NCBI RefSeq assembly: GCF_007748095.1
Contig: NZ_CP036287.1
Coordinates: 3,844,001-3,908,000, forward strand
DNA length: 64,000 bases
Source: Engelhardtia mirabilis
Lineage (GTDB): Bacteria > Planctomycetota > UBA1135 > GCA-002686595
Reading direction: 5' to 3'
Part shown: positions 21,501 to 27,595 of the stretch, in pieces
Layout of the letters: each line of letters begins with the position of its first letter
Position numbering within the stretch: the first letter of the stretch is position 1
The notes under the pieces: generated by a model
Told to the model about the DNA's origin: nothing
The model's input: only the letters and a program-made list of their open reading frames with translations
Database searches by the model: none
Made by a program: the position numbers and the translations under genes

Positions 21501-21789
21501 CGATGTCGATGCGCCGGCCGAGTGGACCGGCTTTCGTGGCTCACCCCCGGGGAGCGCGGCCCGCGAGGCCGACGAGTTGCCGCTCGAGGAAGTCGCCTGC
21601 GCCGCGGCCCACGCCCTGGCTCAGAACGTCTCCCTACCGGTGTCCGACCTGCTGCGCGAGACGGCCCAGCTGTTCGGCTTCACGCGCCTGGGCTCCGTGG
21701 TCGAGGCGCGCATGTTGGCGGGGGTCGAGCTGCTCGAAAGCCGTGCCGGCTGTCGACTCGAGGACGGCCGCGCGTACCTGCCGGATTGA
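15574..21789 (+). CDS. DUF4011 / SF1 helicase / Vsr-like nuclease / DUF3320 protein (Hhe-like defence candidate)
   Basis: A 2071-residue multidomain protein. The N-terminal half has a transglutaminase-like segment (Cys287 in LGTCLDLSLL, His313 in FLRGHALVGVW) leading to the DUF4011 signature WKRRLLDLSLRNRLLNF from Trp456. A split superfamily-1 helicase core follows: Walker A GPPGTGKSQT at 759, Walker B DEASQ at 1411, then QGDERDVILLGVGYG and RRLNVAITRARR. Around 1700-1800 lies a PD-(D/E)XK nuclease of the MTES_1575/Vsr-like type (FRVDLAVASP with Asp1739, RDRDRLRGQVL), and the C-terminus is DUF3320. This order matches large single-gene antiviral proteins described as DUF4011-helicase-Vsr. In the nuclease the usual I-E-x-D-G is L-L-L-D-G (1755-1759), so the catalytic Glu appears lost. 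The ATG at 15574 is chosen; a GTG at 15547 is possible. Base composition matches the neighbours. Confidence 0.85.
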   Translation: MDTEHDPDQEPTRASADPTRGPVEAGPSPSGPRPAGGEDPDNRSSGSSAAGAEGSANDGPTSGALELRPPPAPVVRVELTVAPRVHFALEQNGMPLVRRLRIEHLGERALHDVVATVTLGGERAEPLELRLDRLDPGGVWEVDDLALRLDPERLRAQEEREITELQVQVQARRGVVGGAGARVEILAWNEWPGLGFAPELTAAFVLPNHPSLDVVLTRAAEHLSAATGSPSLDGYQSAGRQLAIVAAVWAALAERGIVYAEPPASFERDGQKVRLPHRVLSGGLGTCLDLSLLAAAALEQAGLHPLVVFLRGHALVGVWMGDESFPEAVVEDPLRLRKRVQIGAIAVLEATGLAQRPASTLAQAREAAGRRLDDLESFECVIDVRAARRVGIRPLATRITDEGEVPEVGDPVRIAMEAELSTAVRPLAAAPALSRPIEAPTTQEPQASADRRLASWKRRLLDLSLRNRLLNFRESKRTVPLTCADVAGLEGALARGGSFALLAADDHARTPSSSSGAAGEAHRAYLAEELAAGRLRVPLGADELEKRLREVHRGARLALEESGAGTLYLALGFLEWRDAAAPERLLRAPLLLLPMELERLPLGRGWRLRGADEEPRINDSLLEKLAADFGLDPAPLARLTEDDAGLDVPAVLKRWRETILDRDGWDLVEEAWVGLFSFAKLVMWRDLEARRDELLESRSVRFLVERPDEAFDDGSAFPSPRQFDANQPLEDLFLPLDSDSSQMTAVLAAAQGRTFVLEGPPGTGKSQTITNLIANALGQGKRVLFVAEKRAALEVVRRRLEAIGLGPFCLELHSNKIAKREVVAQLGRALDAAAAAGIDPRAALATPLARVRDELASHADALHGRGPLGRSLFEVLGRLLALDEAPRVAIRLSDPAALGAEQLRDLVARAEDLARAADLAEPGADHPLDAIHRTELGPAARAEVESACAHLRGPLAELCAAAREPLQALGLWTDHGPGPQPFDPSGAQIAAALELAELLAAGPDPGAALLSEPGWEAAAARLTDAIGRAEQALARRASLLARWDERLLERDTAALLDRVEAIGRRSVLTRWWVARGLRAELRPLRRASEVPGLVELAGELREARALLTEEAELARTEAARLLGTGWNRDGEALRLARSRVERAGRLRAMLAALGGADVERTARLRTRWCELGGPQRDLLAPGEPLAIAFTNLAQRRAAFETPWAALARLLAIDAAAVRGTRDELPLGLGVDRLLDALRDAGARLRDWCLWQAARAAARPTVLAPIVEALDRGQLDPVQTPGACERSLLEAWTIAKVEADDGLRRFHGVEHGGRVARFERLDRDWLIATRQALAAQLAAAIPSAGDATSPNSEVGILQRELRKKRGHLPVRRLVERLPRLLPQLAPCVLASPLSTAQFLDAGLARFDLVVFDEASQIPVWDGVGAMARGLAAVVVGDSKQLPPTSFFSVGDDDEFDADPDYEELESLLDECVAARLPRLRLGWHYRSRHESLIAFSNARYYEGSLETFPAPGGTRAGLGLRWHHVAAGVYDRAGTRTNRIEAEALVARTVELLEASDPASDSAPSVGIVVFSLPQQHLVEELLEVARDGRADLDPWFDTARLEPVLVKNLENVQGDERDVILLGVGYGPDPTGRMSMNLGPLNRAGGERRLNVAITRARRALEVFSSFSPERIDLRRTGAAGVRDLKSYLEFASGGQLPHGNVEGNTVPTDGVAERLAAALRARGHRVAQRVGCSTFRVDLAVASPEDAERYDLGLLLDGAGYASGATVRDRDRLRGQVLAALGWNLERAWSLDVWTDLAGLVDRLESRLESLRAAPRIDPEVVEGMEPDQVREAEASTGDSPEREDDGNFSVDANDDTTRIRSAPPAGPVPELAPEEPKPAPGAGTAAIGDYVPAKLRSRVSRSEHFYAASEVPRLAEALGQVLEAEAPVHFELAARRVATAWGVKRVTRRVLEHLTGALAALPRTPVELHGFLWTDVDAPAEWTGFRGSPPGSAAREADELPLEEVACAAAHALAQNVSLPVSDLLRETAQLFGFTRLGSVVEARMLAGVELLESRAGCRLEDGRAYLPD

Positions 21790-21802
21790 GCGGCGCGTGC
21801 CG

Positions 21803-21818
21803 TCGGGCGCTCGCCCGA
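21803..21818. terminator. Possible bidirectional terminator hairpin
   Basis: A short GC hairpin (TCGGGCG paired with CGCCCGA) sits in the 80-bp gap between the convergent helicase and histidine kinase genes. It has no T tract, so only its position supports the call. Confidence 0.3.
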
Positions 21819-21869
21819 GCCGCAGCAGTCACACTCCCGCCCGAGGACGACGCAATCCGCAATGTGTCG

Positions 21870-24125
21870 TCAGCGCGCGGGAGACTGCCGCAGATCGCCG
21901 CTCGGACCCGCGGTGCTCGGTTCCCGGTGGCCGCTGAGGGCGAGCTCCTCGATGGCCTTGCGCAGGGCTTCGAAGTCGATCGGCTTGGCCAGGTGCCGAT
22001 TCATCCCGACCTCGAAGCAGCGCTCCACGTCCTCGCGCAAGGCGTTGGCCGTGACCGCGAAGATCGGCGTGCTTTCGCTCCCGCGTTCGAGCTCGCGGAT
22101 TCGCAGGGTCGCCTCCATGCCGTCCATGTGCGGCATCTGGATGTCCATCAGGATCAGGTCGAAGCGACCAGGGGCCCAGGCGCGCACGGCCTCGAGCCCG
22201 TCCTCGGCCACGACCACCTGATGACCCCAGCGCCGCAGGTGCAAGAGGGCCAACTTGCGGTTGACCGGATGGTCTTCGACCAAGAGCACCCGCCGCGGCC
22301 GACCCGAGACCGGCGCGGGCTCGCACTCGCGACCGAGTCCGGGGACCTGCTCCAGCCGCAGCAGGTGGTCGAGTTCGCGGGGCAACAGTGGCAGTCGGAT
22401 CCTGGGCCGCTGGGCCAGCTCCGACGGCACCCCGAAGTTCCGCGAGGGGCCCACGACGAGCACCGTGTGCTCACGCACCTCCTCGGGCATCTGATCCAGA
22501 CGCGTCGCCGCGAACTCGACATCGACCAAGACCGCGTCGCAGGCCGCGTTGGGCTCCCGAACGAGGTCGACCAGAGTCGCACCGGCTCGCAGCACGACGT
22601 CGGAACGGTGGGCGTAGGACGCCTCGTCGGCTGCGAGCACCGCAATGCGGCGGCCGCTCAACGCTCCAGCGGAGCTCTCGGAATCCAGCGCCGGGGCAAT
22701 CGCCAGTCGCACGCGGAACACGCTGCCGTAGCCGAGCGCACTGGTGACCGAGATGTCGCCACCCATGGCCCTGGCCAGCTCTCGCGAGAGCGAGAGACCG
22801 ACCCCCTTGCCGGCCTGGCGACGCACACTCGCCCCATCGACCTGGAAGTAGGCTCCGAAGACGTCACCGAGTTGCTCGTAGGGAATGCCGCAACCCGTAT
22901 CACGGATGGCGATCTCGATCACTCGCTCGTCGTCGCCCGCACGGCGCACGTTGATGACGATTTCCCCCACGTCGGTGAACTTGATCGCGTTGCCGATCAA
23001 GTGGGTCAGGATTTGACCGAAGCGCAGGCGATCGCCGTGGACGATGCGAGGCAGGTCGGGAGCCAAGCTCGCCGTGAGGGCCAAGCCCTTCAGGTCGGCC
23101 TTGCGCGCCTCGCCGCGCAGGATCGTCCCCAGCCGCTCCTCGAGCTCGAAGGGCTCGTCGTCCAACTGCAGGTTGCCGGCTTCGATCTTGGACAGATCGA
23201 TCAGGTCGTTGAGGCAGTGCAGCAGCGACTCGGCCGAGCCGCGGACCGTCCCGAGCAGGTCCGTGAGCTCGGGATCCGGAGAGCGCTCGAGCGCCAGGTC
23301 GACGCCCCCCAGGATCCCGGCCAACGGCGTGCGCACGTCGTGGCTCAGGTTCGCCAGGAACGCGCTGCGCACGTACAGAGCCTCCTCGGCGCGGTTCTTC
23401 TCCCGCAACAGGTCCTGCGACGACTGCGCCAGGTCGCGCACCAGCGTGCGACTCACGTGCACCGCGTCGCGCAGGCGCTGGCGGATGCGCTCGGCCGTGC
23501 GGGCCACGATCGCCACGTAGAGGAAAGCCACGTAGGTCGCCAGGATCTTGGCCCAGGCCAAGCGCCAGTCGATCATTCCCCCGTGGGCCAACTGGGACAG
23601 CTCCAGGGTCACAACCACGACGATCGGCGCGGCGTGCAGAGCGATCAGGCAGCGCCGCACGGACTGAAAGGACTGATCGATCGCCCGCACGAAGACCAAC
23701 GGCACCAGCAGGCTGAGTTCGTCGCCGCCCAGGTGCACGATGTACGCGAAGAGCGGCACGTCGAGGATCAGGAACAGGTCCCCCAGGTGCAGGCTCCCCG
23801 TGCGCCCGAAGTAGCGGCGCAGGACCCACCAGGACGCGATCGAGTAGGGCCACGCCAGGAGCAGGAAGTCGAGTCCGGCCCGAGCCGCCGGGGCGTCCTC
23901 CACGAGCAGGTTGTGGACCGCCAGGAGCGCCGCGGCCACGGTCATGCCCATCAAGCGCAGGCGCGGAACCGTGTGGGCGTGGTAGCGCTGTTCGCGGACG
24001 CGCTTGGCCTGGGCGGCTTGCTCGAGATCCAGGTACAGCGTTCCCCGCCCCACCGCCTCCGACGTGGATTCGGAGGCGTACGAGATTTCGGTCGCGGAGT
24101 CGAGATTGGGAGCGGGAGACACCAT
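21870..24125 (-). CDS. Membrane hybrid histidine kinase with receiver domain
   Basis: The 751-residue protein starts with about 55 soluble residues and then five or six membrane helices (about 58-208) without a large extracytoplasmic loop. A coiled linker leads to the HisKA domain with the phospho-acceptor His262 in NLSHDVRTPLAG, the HATPase domain (about 370-490, NAIKFTDVGEI, DTGCGIP, GKGVGLSL), a degenerate receiver-like stretch (about 500-600), and a complete receiver domain (VLLVEDHPVNRKL, LILMDIQMPHMDGM, AKPID). It probably passes phosphate from His to the receiver Asp and on to an unseen phosphotransfer protein. The signal may be sensed in the membrane. The ATG has a good ribosome binding site (GAGGAGG). 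No response regulator gene is adjacent. Confidence 0.87.
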   Translation of the reverse strand: MVSPAPNLDSATEISYASESTSEAVGRGTLYLDLEQAAQAKRVREQRYHAHTVPRLRLMGMTVAAALLAVHNLLVEDAPAARAGLDFLLLAWPYSIASWWVLRRYFGRTGSLHLGDLFLILDVPLFAYIVHLGGDELSLLVPLVFVRAIDQSFQSVRRCLIALHAAPIVVVVTLELSQLAHGGMIDWRLAWAKILATYVAFLYVAIVARTAERIRQRLRDAVHVSRTLVRDLAQSSQDLLREKNRAEEALYVRSAFLANLSHDVRTPLAGILGGVDLALERSPDPELTDLLGTVRGSAESLLHCLNDLIDLSKIEAGNLQLDDEPFELEERLGTILRGEARKADLKGLALTASLAPDLPRIVHGDRLRFGQILTHLIGNAIKFTDVGEIVINVRRAGDDERVIEIAIRDTGCGIPYEQLGDVFGAYFQVDGASVRRQAGKGVGLSLSRELARAMGGDISVTSALGYGSVFRVRLAIAPALDSESSAGALSGRRIAVLAADEASYAHRSDVVLRAGATLVDLVREPNAACDAVLVDVEFAATRLDQMPEEVREHTVLVVGPSRNFGVPSELAQRPRIRLPLLPRELDHLLRLEQVPGLGRECEPAPVSGRPRRVLLVEDHPVNRKLALLHLRRWGHQVVVAEDGLEAVRAWAPGRFDLILMDIQMPHMDGMEATLRIRELERGSESTPIFAVTANALREDVERCFEVGMNRHLAKPIDFEALRKAIEELALSGHREPSTAGPSGDLRQSPAR

Positions 24126-24279
24126 GGCCTGGGAACCTCCTCAGGATCGGCGTCCCGAAGCCGCGGGCTCGGACGGGCCGCCGGGGGACTGTCGAATATC
24201 TCGGCTCCGGAACACCGATTCAGTGATCGGGAGTGCAAATCCCGAGCACCCCTTCTCTGGAGCTGCGGCGGCTCCGCCG

Positions 24280-24285
24280 TAGGCT
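24280..24285 (+). promoter_or_regulatory. -10 box TAGGCT, leaderless promoter of the isomerase gene
   Basis: TAGGCT, then 7 nt, then ATG at 24293. It decides the start in favour of this ATG over an in-frame upstream ATG at 24233, which would lie before the promoter. Confidence 0.5.
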
Positions 24286-24292
24286 CTGCGCC

Positions 24293-25144
24293 ATGCAAGT
24301 CCACCGATCCCGCACCAGCGCCCTGGGTGTCTGTTCATGGTCCTTGCGCGCGGGCGCCGAGAGCGAGCTAGCGGCCGTGGTGGAGGCCGTCGGCGTCAGC
24401 CAAGTGCAGATGGCGCTCGATCCCCTGCGTCGCGGCGCCTGGTCCGCCGAGCGCTTGGTCGCTTCCCTGGAGTCGGTCGACGCCACTGTGCGCTCAGGGA
24501 TGATGGGTACGGAGGGCGAGGACTATTCGACCCTGGAGACGATCCGGCGCACGGGCGGGTTGGTCCCCGATCAGCATTGGCCTGCGAACCTGGCGGCCGC
24601 CCGCGGCAACGCCCGGGTGGCGCGGGAGCTCGGCCTGGAACTGGTCAGTCTGCACGCGGGTTTCCTGCCCGAGAAGCGCGGCGACGCCCTGCGCGCCCGG
24701 GTCCTCGACCGTCTGCGGCAGGTCGCCGACGTGTTCGGCGAACAAGGCGTGCGCCTGGCCCTCGAGACCGGCCAGGAATCCGCCGCGACCCTGCTCGACG
24801 TCTTGGCGGAGCTCGACCATCCGGGGGTGGGCATCAACTTCGACCCCGCCAACATGCTGCTCTACGGCATGGGCGAGCCCGTGGCCGCCCTGCGCGCGCT
24901 CCTGCCCCACGTGCTGCAGGTCCACGTCAAGGACGCGAGGTCCTCGCAGGTTCCCGGCGATTGGGGTCAGGAGGTCCCCGTTGGCACGGGCGAGGTCGAT
25001 TGGACCGCCTTCTTCGCGGTCCTCGCGGCCGCGGGCTTCGGTGGTGACCTGATGATCGAGCGCGAGGCCGGCGATGACAGGCCCGGCGACATGCGCCTGG
25101 CCGCGGACCTGGTGCGACGCCACTGGCCGGCCGCGCGAGCTTGA
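24293..25144 (+). CDS. Sugar phosphate isomerase/epimerase-like TIM-barrel protein (cytoplasmic)
   Basis: This 283-residue protein belongs to the xylose-isomerase-like TIM barrel family (PF01261). Visible features are GVCSWSLRAG at the first strand, LVSLHAGFLPE, VRLALETGQESA with a metal-ligand Glu, INFDPANMLLYG with Asp, VLQVHVKDAR with His, and a final LMIEREAG Glu; these are the usual metal ligands. Members isomerise or epimerise sugars, inositols and 3-keto sugars. It has no signal peptide, unlike the related exported protein at 31735. The next gene, a Gfo/Idh-type dehydrogenase, starts 4 bp after its stop, so the two are an operon and probably act on the same sugar. The exact substrate is unknown. 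Confidence 0.82.
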   Translation: MQVHRSRTSALGVCSWSLRAGAESELAAVVEAVGVSQVQMALDPLRRGAWSAERLVASLESVDATVRSGMMGTEGEDYSTLETIRRTGGLVPDQHWPANLAAARGNARVARELGLELVSLHAGFLPEKRGDALRARVLDRLRQVADVFGEQGVRLALETGQESAATLLDVLAELDHPGVGINFDPANMLLYGMGEPVAALRALLPHVLQVHVKDARSSQVPGDWGQEVPVGTGEVDWTAFFAVLAAAGFGGDLMIEREAGDDRPGDMRLAADLVRRHWPAARA

Positions 25145-25148
25145 ACCC

Positions 25149-26192
25149 ATGACGACTCCCACCAAACGCCCGATTCGTACCGGGGTCATCGGCCTGGGCT
25201 TCATGGGTCGCACGCACCTGGCGGCCTACGCCTCAGCCCACGGCGCGGGCCATCCCAACGAGCTGGTCGCCGTGGCCGATCGGAACGCGGACCGCCGCGC
25301 CGGAAAGCTGTCCGGGGGCGGCAACATCGATACGGGAGCCGCTGACTTCGATCCGGCCCTCGTGCGCGCTTACGAGCTGCCCGGGTCGCTCCTGGACGAC
25401 GAGTCGGTGGAGCTGGTCAGCATCTGCACCCCCACCGAGACCCACGTGGACCTGGCCATCGCGGCGCTCGCGGCCGGCAAGCACGTGCTGGTCGAGAAAC
25501 CCCTGGCCCTGGCCAGTTCCGAGGTCGAGCGCCTGGTCGCAGCCGCCCGCGAGGCCGCGACCCTCTGCATGCCGGCCATGTGTATTCGCTTCTGGCCTGG
25601 CTGGTCGTGGTTGACCGAGCGGGTTCGCGACGGACGCTACGGCGCGCTGCTCGGGCTCGACATCCAGCGCCTCGGCTCACGACCGTCCTGGAGCCCCGGC
25701 TTCTACTCGGATCCCGCGCGCTCGGGCGGCGCCCTGTTCGACCTGCACGTGCACGACGTCGACTTCGTCGTGCAGTTGCTCGGCCGGCCCGTGGGTGTTG
25801 CGGCCAGCGGTGGCTACGACCACGTCTCGGCCCTCTACCGCTTCGCGCCTGGCGCGGACGGCCGCCCCGCGCCCCGCGTCGCGATCGGCGGGGGTTGGGA
25901 CCAACCGCCGGGCTTCCCCTTCGAGATGTCCTTCCGCGCCGTGTTCGAAGGCGCGACCGCGGAGTACAGCCTGCGCGAAGCGGCCCCCTTGCGCGTCTTC
26001 ATCGAGGATCGCGCCGAGCCGATCGAACTCGCGCCGCACACGGGCTACGAGCTGCAGGTGCGCGCGCTGCTGGACGCCATCGCCGGCGGCGCCGAGCGTC
26101 CGCCGGTGCAAGTCGCCGAGGCCCTCGAGGTCGCCCGCGTGCTCGAGCAACTGACAGCGGAACTCGGGCTGGATGCGCCCGGCGCGAGCTGA
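25149..26192 (+). CDS. Gfo/Idh/MocA-family oxidoreductase (cytoplasmic)
   Basis: The 347-residue protein starts with a Rossmann NAD(P)-binding fold (TGVIGLGFMGRTHLAAYA), carries the family lysine motif VLVEKPLAL in the dinucleotide/substrate site, and has the C-terminal substrate domain with GGALFDLHVHDVDFV, the His-containing motif of the family. Members oxidise or reduce sugar hydroxyl groups, often at C3, with NAD(P). There is no signal peptide. Its start lies 4 bp after the isomerase stop, so a coupled two-step sugar conversion in the cytoplasm is likely. Length and motifs are normal. Confidence 0.85.
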   Translation: MTTPTKRPIRTGVIGLGFMGRTHLAAYASAHGAGHPNELVAVADRNADRRAGKLSGGGNIDTGAADFDPALVRAYELPGSLLDDESVELVSICTPTETHVDLAIAALAAGKHVLVEKPLALASSEVERLVAAAREAATLCMPAMCIRFWPGWSWLTERVRDGRYGALLGLDIQRLGSRPSWSPGFYSDPARSGGALFDLHVHDVDFVVQLLGRPVGVAASGGYDHVSALYRFAPGADGRPAPRVAIGGGWDQPPGFPFEMSFRAVFEGATAEYSLREAAPLRVFIEDRAEPIELAPHTGYELQVRALLDAIAGGAERPPVQVAEALEVARVLEQLTAELGLDAPGAS

Positions 26193-26196
26193 GTCC

Positions 26197-26265
26197 CGCC
26201 AGTCCCGATGAGCGGCTACCGCCCGTCCCGATGAGCGACCACCGCCCGTCCCGATGAGCGACCGA
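26197..26265. repeat. Three tandem 23-bp repeats
   Basis: Three adjacent copies (26197-26219, 26220-26242, 26243-26265) share the core TCCCGATGAGCG just after the stop of the oxidoreductase gene. Copies 2 and 3 are almost identical. Function unknown; polymerase slippage products of this kind often sit in intergenic DNA. Confidence 0.85.
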
Positions 26266-26380
26266 AGCGTGTCGGTGCCGGCATGGAAGTGATCACCTCG
26301 AGCGCGATCACGGCGTTGATCTCGGCGTTGATCTCGTTGTGCACGAACACGGCCACGACCGCTGGGGAGTTGCTTTCCAT
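26216..26380 (-). CDS. Possible 54-residue small protein (low confidence)
   Basis: A small minus-strand reading frame starts at ATG 26380 and ends in the 23-bp repeat tract. Its middle part is hydrophobic and patterned (HNEINAEINAVIALEVI), which is unlike the Arg-rich chance frames around it. No homologue or ribosome binding site is recognised. It may be chance. Confidence 0.15.
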   Translation of the reverse strand: MESNSPAVVAVFVHNEINAEINAVIALEVITSMPAPTRFGRSSGRAVVAHRDGR

Positions 26381-26592
26381 ACCCGTCCGCGACGGTCTCT
26401 CCCCCTGATGCAAGGGGCCGTCGCGTGGTCATCAACGCAGCACCCGCGACTCCCGTTCACCCCACGAACGGATTTTCGGGCTGCCCCCCATCTCTTCCTC
26501 GACCGCGCCGTCAGGGCGGCGGGGATCCGAGCGACGCGCCGGCCGAGCGGCCGCGCTCCGGCGACATCGCCCGGCGCGCGGCCCGGACCGAC
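26266..26592. other. Intergenic region without a recognised gene
   Basis: Between the repeats and the 3' end of the next minus-strand gene I see a short 12-bp duplication (GCGTTGATCTCG repeated at about 26312-26335) and part of the doubtful small reading frame. No convincing promoter, terminator or RNA structure stands out. It is slightly less GC-rich than the coding DNA. Confidence 0.5.
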
Positions 26593-27579
26593 TCAACTCC
26601 CGAGGGCCAAGGGCGTCGCGTTGGAAGCGAAGTCGACCCCGAAAATGGAGGGTTGGATCGTGATGAAGGCGTGGTGGAGCACCAGGCCGCTCAGGCTACC
26701 GTCGGTGCCGGCGGGGACCGTGACCGAGGCTGATCCCCGTCCGCAGGGGTCGAGGACGCCGATGGTCGTCGCGTGGATGCCCGGGCTGCCGCCGTTGGCC
26801 ATCAGCAGCGTGTAGGCGTCGAGCGCGAGCGGCACCGTGACGCCGTCGAGGACAAGCCCCGGAGTCGTTCCCGTCGCGCTTCCGAGCACGAGGTAGATCG
26901 AGGCGGCTCGATCGCTGCCCGCGTCGAGGTCCAGTGCCTGCTTGCCCCCGCCAGCCAGGGAGAGCGCGTCGACGTCGGTCTCGAGGGGCTCTCGATCGGT
27001 CTGAAAGTCCAACAGGACCACGTCGAGGGAGCAACTCGGCGCGGAGGCCGAGAAGCGGACCGTGGCCCCGTGCAGGTCGATCCCGTCGAGGGCTGCTGCA
27101 TCCCATTCGAACGCGTGCTCGTCGCCGATCGAATCGAGTTGGGTGACGACGCTCGCCGAGATCGCGACCGGTTGACCATTGCCAGAGGTTCCCAGCAGCG
27201 TGACCGAGGAGGTATCGATCGGGCTCGCTGCGGTCTTGACCTGCAACAGGGCCGTCGCAACCACGTCTTCCGCGGGCAACGAGATCTCGATCGTCGTCGC
27301 GCTGGCGAAGCTGTAGATGTTGCCGGTCGACGTGAGGATGGCCGAGGGATCTGTCTGCAGCAGCAGGGTCGCGGCGCAACTGCCGGGCAGGTCGGCAAAA
27401 TTCGGCAGGAGCGCCGCCGACGTGAAGACGTCGTACCCGTCATAACGGGCGCCCGGCTGACCGCGATAGCTCGGGCTCAGTTGGTTGGTGAAGTCCCCGA
27501 CCCCGGCGAGGGCAACCGGGGCGATCAGGGGGCAGATGACGACGAGCCCGAGAAAGGCGCGGTACGAGGAGCTTTGCAT
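26593..27579 (-). CDS. Exported protein of unknown function with the GSxSGTxPG C-terminal domain
   Basis: From the ATG at 27579 the protein has 328 residues. A signal peptide is clear (MQSSSYRAFLGLVVICPL to about residue 25, cleavage near VALAG). The middle part (about 30-200) is rich in Ser, Thr and beta-strand patterns and resembles no family I know. The last 120 residues match a domain also present in three other exported proteins of this window; its core here reads LVLGSATGTTPGLVLDG followed by VPLALDAYTLL. The gene begins 16 bp after the stop of the FG-GAP protein gene on the same strand, so both are probably made from one mRNA and placed outside the cell or at its surface. Confidence 0.7.
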   Translation of the reverse strand: MQSSSYRAFLGLVVICPLIAPVALAGVGDFTNQLSPSYRGQPGARYDGYDVFTSAALLPNFADLPGSCAATLLLQTDPSAILTSTGNIYSFASATTIEISLPAEDVVATALLQVKTAASPIDTSSVTLLGTSGNGQPVAISASVVTQLDSIGDEHAFEWDAAALDGIDLHGATVRFSASAPSCSLDVVLLDFQTDREPLETDVDALSLAGGGKQALDLDAGSDRAASIYLVLGSATGTTPGLVLDGVTVPLALDAYTLLMANGGSPGIHATTIGVLDPCGRGSASVTVPAGTDGSLSGLVLHHAFITIQPSIFGVDFASNATPLALGS

Positions 27580-27595
27580 GGTGCGGTGGATCAGG

